Assembly (NCBI GenBank): GCA_947453965.1
Contig: CANGIQ010000023.1
Location: forward strand, 1 to 42,325
Direction of reading: 5' to 3'
Origin: Comamonadaceae bacterium
Lineage (GTDB): Bacteria; Pseudomonadota; Gammaproteobacteria; Burkholderiales; Burkholderiaceae_C
Length of the DNA: 42,325 bases
This document shows, piece by piece, positions 38,227 to 42,325 of this stretch. A model generated the notes under the pieces. That model searched no databases. It saw only the letters and a list, made by a program, of their open reading frames with translations, and was not told the DNA's origin. The translations under genes were made by a program, and so were the position numbers. Numbering within the stretch: the first letter of the stretch is position 1; each line of letters begins with the position of its first letter.

Positions 38227-39078
38227 ATGGACGCCACTCACCGACCTGACCTTCGTACCTCTGCCGCTTTGGCCTTACACCGCTGGGCGCAGCTCAGCAC
38301 GCGCGACTTTGCGGCGCTCGATCCTGCACGCACCGTGGCGGTATTGCCGCTGGGTGCGACCGAGCAGCATGGCCCGCACTTGTCGCTGGCCGTCGATACC
38401 GTGTTGGTCGATGGGGTGGTGGATGCGGCGTTGACCCATTTGGCTGCCACCGATCCCGTCTTGGTCTTGCCCACCCAAACCGTGGGCTTAAGCACCGAGC
38501 ACCAAGCATTTTCAGGGACCTTGACGCTGTCGCCCCAAACGGTGATGCAGCTGTGGTGCGAGCTGGGTGCTTGTGTGGCGCGTGCGGGTGTGAAAAAACT
38601 GTTGATGTTCAATGCCCACGGCGGTCATGTGGGCCTGATGGACGTGGTGGCGCGCGAGCTGCGTGCGCAACACGGCCTGATCGTGTACAGCAGCAGTTGG
38701 TACAACTTGCCTTTGGATGCGTCGGTCATGGGGCAGTTTTCAGCCGACGAACACCGCTTTGGCATTCATGCCGGCGACATCGAAACCTCCATGATGCTGG
38801 CGCTGGCACCCGATCAGGTGGACATGGGCCAAGCGCAAAACTTTGCCTCGACCTCGCAAGAGCGCGCAGCCACTTATTCCGTATTGGGCAATGGCAAAAG
38901 CGCCAAGCTGGGCTGGCACATGCAGGACTACAACCCGCAAGGCGCTGCGGGCAATGCCGCAGCGGCGACGGCCGCCAAGGGCGATGCGCTGGTGCGCAGT
39001 GCAGGAGAACAGTTGGCCTGTTTGCTCAAAGAGCTGATCGCGCTGCCGTTGACAACGGTGCGCGATGGAGCCGCTTAA
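38227..39078 (+). CDS. Creatininase-family amidohydrolase
   Basis: A 283-residue member of the creatininase/FAPy-deformylase family of metal-dependent amidohydrolases. The metal ligands are seen as E46 and H48 (PLGATEQHGPHL), D57 (SLAVDTVL), a later histidine in HAGDIETSMM and its glutamate. NAHGGHVGLMDVVARELR is the family signature. True creatininase, mycofactocin MftE and FAPy hydrolases share these motifs, so the substrate is open. The gene is divergent from the DsbD-type gene across 47 bp and convergent with the phosphatase across 6 bp. Confidence 0.88.
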   Translation: MDATHRPDLRTSAALALHRWAQLSTRDFAALDPARTVAVLPLGATEQHGPHLSLAVDTVLVDGVVDAALTHLAATDPVLVLPTQTVGLSTEHQAFSGTLTLSPQTVMQLWCELGACVARAGVKKLLMFNAHGGHVGLMDVVARELRAQHGLIVYSSSWYNLPLDASVMGQFSADEHRFGIHAGDIETSMMLALAPDQVDMGQAQNFASTSQERAATYSVLGNGKSAKLGWHMQDYNPQGAAGNAAAATAAKGDALVRSAGEQLACLLKELIALPLTTVRDGAA

Positions 39079-39084
39079 CGTGCT

Positions 39085-39753
39085 TCAAGCGTAGGTGATC
39101 CAGCCCTTGTGCGTGGGCGATTCCAAGTGTGTGATGGTGTTGAAGCTGATCAGGCTGTGGCGCTTGGGGTTGAAGTTGAACTCGCTCACCGCGCTGTTGC
39201 GAATGCGCAGGTTGAGCTCAATGCTGGTTTCGGGGCTGAGCTGCAGCACCTGCGCCACGGCGGTTGCAATCGGGCCACCGCTGGACACAAGCAACACATT
39301 GCCATCGTGGTTTTGCCGCACGTGGTCGAGTGCTGAGCTCACGCCTTGGACGAAGTCCACGTAGCTGGGCATGCCTTGTGGGCTGACCACGCCGGCCATC
39401 CATTGCGTCAAGCCATCGCGCAGCAAGCGAAAGTGCTCGCGGTAGCCCTCGGGCGTGGTGGGTTTGGTCAGCGGCCCTTTTTGGATGGTGCGAATCACGG
39501 CTTCGCTGTCGTATTCATTCAGGCCAGGCCAGAGCAGCGCCTCATGGCTGCTGCCCAAGCCTTGTTGAATGCCGTGCAAGGTTTGCGCATGTCGTTTCAA
39601 GGTGCCGGTGATGACGGCATCAAATTGCAAACCTTGTGCGCGCCAGTGTTCGCCTAAGCGCTGGCTTTGTTGTGCGCCCAGCGCGCTGAGTTGGTCGTAG
39701 TCGTCAGCGCCTAGTGACGCTTGACCGTGGCGTACCAAATAGAGCTGTCCCAT
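39085..39753 (-). CDS. Histidine phosphatase family protein (phosphoglycerate-mutase-like)
   Basis: A 222-residue phosphatase of the branch-1 histidine acid phosphatase family. The catalytic motif LVRHGQAS is at the N-terminus. A second arginine follows in ITGTLKRHAQT, where most members have S-x-x-x-R, and the late catalytic histidine segment is VLLVSSGGPIA, where the usual SHGG has become SSGG. The second catalytic histidine is therefore replaced by serine, so activity may be altered. I start it at ATG 39751-39753; a TTG four codons upstream is the alternative. It follows uup in the same direction after 93 nt. Confidence 0.82.
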   Translation of the reverse strand: MGQLYLVRHGQASLGADDYDQLSALGAQQSQRLGEHWRAQGLQFDAVITGTLKRHAQTLHGIQQGLGSSHEALLWPGLNEYDSEAVIRTIQKGPLTKPTTPEGYREHFRLLRDGLTQWMAGVVSPQGMPSYVDFVQGVSSALDHVRQNHDGNVLLVSSGGPIATAVAQVLQLSPETSIELNLRIRNSAVSEFNFNPKRHSLISFNTITHLESPTHKGWITYA

Positions 39754-39846
39754 ATGCAGACCCAAAAGTTATTTGTTGGCATTGTGTCGAGCGGGTCAAC
39801 AAATTTCAGTCTCCGCCGTGACGGCCTGTCACCTTGGATGCACGCC

Positions 39847-41754
39847 TTAAGTGGGTGAGGACAGGGCTTCCCAACGTTCCAGCGCGTTCATCAAAGCTTG
39901 TTCGATTTCGGTGTCGCGGGTATGAAGCTGCGCGATCTTGGCAGGATCGCTGGCGTACAGACCGTTGTCGGCCAGCGCCGATTGGGTTTGTTTTTGCTCT
40001 TCTTCGAGGGAGGCAATCAAGTCGGGTAGGGCGTCGAGTTCGCGTTGCTCTTTGTAGCTGAGCTTACGGGGCTTGACGGTGGGCGTGCTGGCAGGCGCGG
40101 GTTGCGCTTGCGGCGGTGCTTTGGTGGGGGTGGTTTTTGCGTTCGGAGTGGTGGCTTGTGTGGTCGCTTGCAAGCCACGTGCACGGGTGGATTGGGTGAG
40201 CCAGTCTTGCACGCCGCCTTCGTATTCACGCCAAAAGCCGGGCTGTTGTTCGGTGCCTTCAAACACCAGGGTGCTGGTGGCCACGTTGTCCAAAAACGCA
40301 CGGTCATGGCTGACGATGAACACGGTGCCGGTGTAGTTTTGCAGCAGCTCTTCTAAGAGTTCCAACGTGTCGATGTCCAGGTCGTTGGTCGGTTCGTCCA
40401 GCACCAACACGTTGGCAGGTCGGGCAAACAAGCGTGCGAGCAGCAAGCGGTTGCGTTCACCACCTGAGAGGGATCGCACAGGCGATGTTGCACGTGCGGG
40501 CGAGAACAGGAAGTCGTCGAGGTAGCTTTTGACGTGCTTGCGCTGTGTGCCGATTTCAATCCATTCGCTGCCAGGGCTGATGAAGTCTTCGAGCGTGGCG
40601 TCCATATCCAAGGCGTTGCGCAGTTGGTCGAAGTACGCGATCTGCAAATTGGCACCTTGTCGAATCTTGCCGCTGTCGGCTTCCAGCACGCCTAAGATCA
40701 TTTTCAAAAGTGTGGATTTGCCGACGCCATTGGGACCGATCAAGCCGATCTTGTCGCCGCGCAGGAAGGTGGCAGAGAAGTTTTTCGCGATGACTTTGTC
40801 ACCAAAGGCTTTGTTCACGTCGGTGAGCTCCGCCACGATCTTGCCGCTAGACGCACCACTTGATACGTCGAGCTTGACGCGCCCCACCGCCTCGCGCCGT
40901 GCTTCGCGCTGTGCGCGCAAGGCTTCGAGTCGCGCAATGCGGCTTTGGCTGCGCGTGCGACGTGCTTCCACGCCTTTGCGAATCCATACTTCTTCACCCG
41001 CCAACAGCTTGTCGGCTTTGGCGTTGATGACAGCCTCTTGGGCCAGTTGTTCTTCTTTTTGCTGTTGGTATTGGGCAAAGTTGCCGGGGTAGGACAACAA
41101 ATGACCACGATCCAGTTCGACGATGCGCGTGGCCACACGGTCTAGGAAGGTACGGTCGTGGGTGATGGTGATGATGCTGCCTTTGAAATCAATCAGCAAT
41201 TGCTCAAGCCATTCAATGCTGTCGAGGTCCAAATGGTTGGTGGGTTCGTCAAGCAGCAACACATCCGGTGATGTCACCAATGCTTGTGCGAGTGCCACAC
41301 GTTTGGCTGTTCCGCCCGACAGTGCCTCGATGCGTGCTTCGGGGTCTAGGTGCAGGCGGTGCAGTGTTTCTTGCACGCGTTGCTCCCAGTTCCATCCGTC
41401 AAACATCTCGATTTCGTTTTGCATGGCTGTGAGGTCGCCCTCACCCAGGGAGTACTGTTCAATCAGATGGCGCACGCGCGCCAGGCCGACGCTGACGGAT
41501 TCGAAAACGGTGTCGTTGCTGTCGAGTTGCGGCTCTTGGGCCACATAGGTGACGCGTAGGCTTTGTTGAATACGCAAATCGCCGTCATCAGGTTTCTCAA
41601 GTCCTCCCAGAATGCGTAGCAGGGAGGATTTACCAGCGCCATTGCGGCCAATGAGGCCGACGCGCTCGTTTTCTTCGAGTGAAAACTCGGCGCGGTCAAG
41701 CAGCGCCACGTGCCCAAACGAGAGTTGGGCTTGTTGTAATGTGATGAAAGACAT
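39847..41754 (-). CDS. uup: ABC-F family ATPase Uup
   Basis: A 635-residue soluble protein with two ATP-binding cassettes and no membrane segment. Walker A motifs are GRNGAGKSS and GPNGVGKST, signatures LSGGTAKRVALAQAL and LSGGERNRLLLARL, and Walker B motifs LLLDEPTNHLD and LVLDEPTNDLD. The cassettes are joined by the charged helical ABC-F linker (about 235-305). A Thr/Pro/Ala/Lys-rich stretch then leads to a C-terminal coiled coil (about 555-635), the Uup hallmark used to bind DNA. Uup-type proteins act on ribosomes and on branched DNA intermediates. The ATG at 41752-41754 is preferred over a TTG two codons upstream. Confidence 0.93.
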   Translation of the reverse strand: MSFITLQQAQLSFGHVALLDRAEFSLEENERVGLIGRNGAGKSSLLRILGGLEKPDDGDLRIQQSLRVTYVAQEPQLDSNDTVFESVSVGLARVRHLIEQYSLGEGDLTAMQNEIEMFDGWNWEQRVQETLHRLHLDPEARIEALSGGTAKRVALAQALVTSPDVLLLDEPTNHLDLDSIEWLEQLLIDFKGSIITITHDRTFLDRVATRIVELDRGHLLSYPGNFAQYQQQKEEQLAQEAVINAKADKLLAGEEVWIRKGVEARRTRSQSRIARLEALRAQREARREAVGRVKLDVSSGASSGKIVAELTDVNKAFGDKVIAKNFSATFLRGDKIGLIGPNGVGKSTLLKMILGVLEADSGKIRQGANLQIAYFDQLRNALDMDATLEDFISPGSEWIEIGTQRKHVKSYLDDFLFSPARATSPVRSLSGGERNRLLLARLFARPANVLVLDEPTNDLDIDTLELLEELLQNYTGTVFIVSHDRAFLDNVATSTLVFEGTEQQPGFWREYEGGVQDWLTQSTRARGLQATTQATTPNAKTTPTKAPPQAQPAPASTPTVKPRKLSYKEQRELDALPDLIASLEEEQKQTQSALADNGLYASDPAKIAQLHTRDTEIEQALMNALERWEALSSPT

Positions 41755-41857
41755 GGCCAATTATCAAGGCACGGCCTCTTGCCTCGTGATGTGAGGTGCC
41801 TGGGGCTTGTGGAGTCAGGGGGCTACGCCAAGGCAATTGAAGATTTTTTCAAAATGA

Positions 41858-41887
41858 TTGCGCAAGTCACAAAAGTAGTGCTATACT
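41858..41887 (+). promoter_or_regulatory. rRNA operon promoter P1
   Basis: TTGCGC (41858-41863), an 18-nt spacer and TATACT (41882-41887) are followed by a GC-rich discriminator, GACGGGCTCCGCTGAT. Transcription would start near 41894. GC-rich discriminators are typical of stringently controlled rRNA promoters. The stretch from the uup start to here shows nothing else definite. Confidence 0.7.
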
Positions 41888-41947
41888 GACGGGCTCCGCT
41901 GATGATTGTTGTTAAGGGTTTACCCGCTTCATCTTGGTGTGAGTGGT

Positions 41948-41998
41948 AAAAAAATATTTCAAAAAATATTTACAGCGAGCCAAAAATCGTTGTATACT
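41948..41998 (+). promoter_or_regulatory. rRNA operon promoter P2 with AT-rich UP element
   Basis: An A/T-only stretch broken by one C (41948-41971, with AAATATTT repeated) immediately precedes and overlaps TTTACA (41969-41974). An 18-nt spacer and TATACT (41993-41998) follow. The A-tract looks like an UP element contacted by the RNA polymerase alpha subunits. The sequence after the -10, GCAAGGCTTCGCTGAT, echoes that of P1, suggesting the two promoters arose by duplication. Confidence 0.7.
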
Positions 41999-42004
41999 GC
42001 AAGG

Positions 42005-42225
42005 CTTCGCTGATCGCAGCGGGTTTGCTCAAGAGATTGAGTGGTTCATTAAAAAAATACAGCCGATAAGCGTGGGCGTTTGATGGTGATTGCCAAGTTC
42101 TTCGGAACTTAGCTTTAATTAGCTAACAAACGCTCATGAAGTAAAAAAGATGTGAAATTCGTCAAAGAAAATCACGTCGATTCCAATTTATGAGTTGCTC
42201 GAAAGAGCGAAAAATTATCAAGATC
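42005..42225 (+). other. 16S rRNA leader with hairpins and boxA-like antitermination site
   Basis: The leader contains a small hairpin CGCTG/CAGCG (42008-42021) that may be a boxB-type element. A boxA-like GGTTCATTAAAAAA follows at about 42043-42056; usual boxA has CTTT where this has CATT. ACAGCCGATAAG after it is the kind of sequence common in Burkholderiales rRNA leaders. A long-range stem GCGTTTG (42076-42082)/CAAACGC (42127-42133) encloses a UUCG hairpin (AAGTTC/GAACTT, 42095-42110). A GAAA-loop hairpin (GCTC/GAGC, 42197-42208) sits just before the mature 16S end. These should guide antitermination and RNase processing. Confidence 0.65.
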
Positions 42226-42325
42226 GAACTATAGAGTTTGATCCTGGCTCAGATTGAACGCTGGCGGAATGCTTTACACATGCAAGTCGAACGGCAGCAC
42301 GGACTTCGGTCTGGTGGCGAGTGGC
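42226..42325 (+). rRNA. rrs: 16S ribosomal RNA, 5' end (3' cut by window edge)
   Basis: AGAGTTTGATCCTGGCTCAG (42233-42252) is the universal 16S start, followed by ATTGAACGCTGGCGG. The CATGCAAGTCGAACGG helix and the V1 loop GCACGGACTTCGGTCTGG are of betaproteobacterial type. The mature 5' end is placed at about 42226 by alignment with E. coli position 1. Only ~100 of ~1530 nt lie in the window. Confidence 0.97.

Overview
The window looks like a chromosomal segment of a betaproteobacterium of the order Burkholderiales, most likely Comamonadaceae (Limnohabitans/Rhodoferax-like). This rests on the character of RpoB/RpoC, the conserved rsmB-DUF4390-ntrY-ntrX block, TRAP and Liv transporters of the usual Burkholderiales type, and the first ~100 nt of a 16S rRNA gene with betaproteobacterial sequence. 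I assign the family from recalled sequence character, not from a search. Both ends are cut inside genes: rplL on the left and 16S rRNA on the right.

Left part (1-14335, all + strand): the end of rplL, then rpoB and rpoC with a strong terminator. A LemA-like membrane protein follows, then rsmB, a secreted DUF4390 protein, and an NtrY-type sensor kinase with a short NtrX-type regulator. The genes from the LemA-like protein to ntrX overlap or nearly abut and read as one operon.

Middle part (14353-20213): an uncharacterised membrane protein diverges from a TetR regulator. Downstream of the regulator lie a complete TRAP transporter (Q, M, P), a type II 3-dehydroquinate dehydratase and a divergent shikimate/quinate-dehydrogenase-like protein. 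My reading is a regulated uptake and catabolic unit for quinate, shikimate or a related cyclic hydroxy-acid. It ends at a tRNA-Phe gene with its own promoter and terminator.

Right-centre (20275-31842): an AidB-type acyl-CoA dehydrogenase (+), convergent with a minus-strand operon livH-livM-livG-livF-acyl-CoA ligase-livK. That operon pairs branched-chain-type ABC import with CoA activation. Beyond it lie the Rep helicase (-) and a divergent AEC-family permease (+).

Right part (31850-42325): priA, then an AT-rich 348-bp gap with two DnaA-box-like sites. Next come hemE, a CoA-binding protein and a DsbD-type reductase (all -), a creatininase-family hydrolase (+), a histidine phosphatase and the ABC-F protein Uup (both -). 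The window closes with a tandem-promoter rRNA leader and the start of 16S rRNA (+).

I see no insertion sequence, prophage, CRISPR array or integrase; this is core-type chromosome with one or two accessory catabolic modules. The most interesting items are the TetR-TRAP-AroQ-SDH-like module and the DnaA-box region between hemE and priA.
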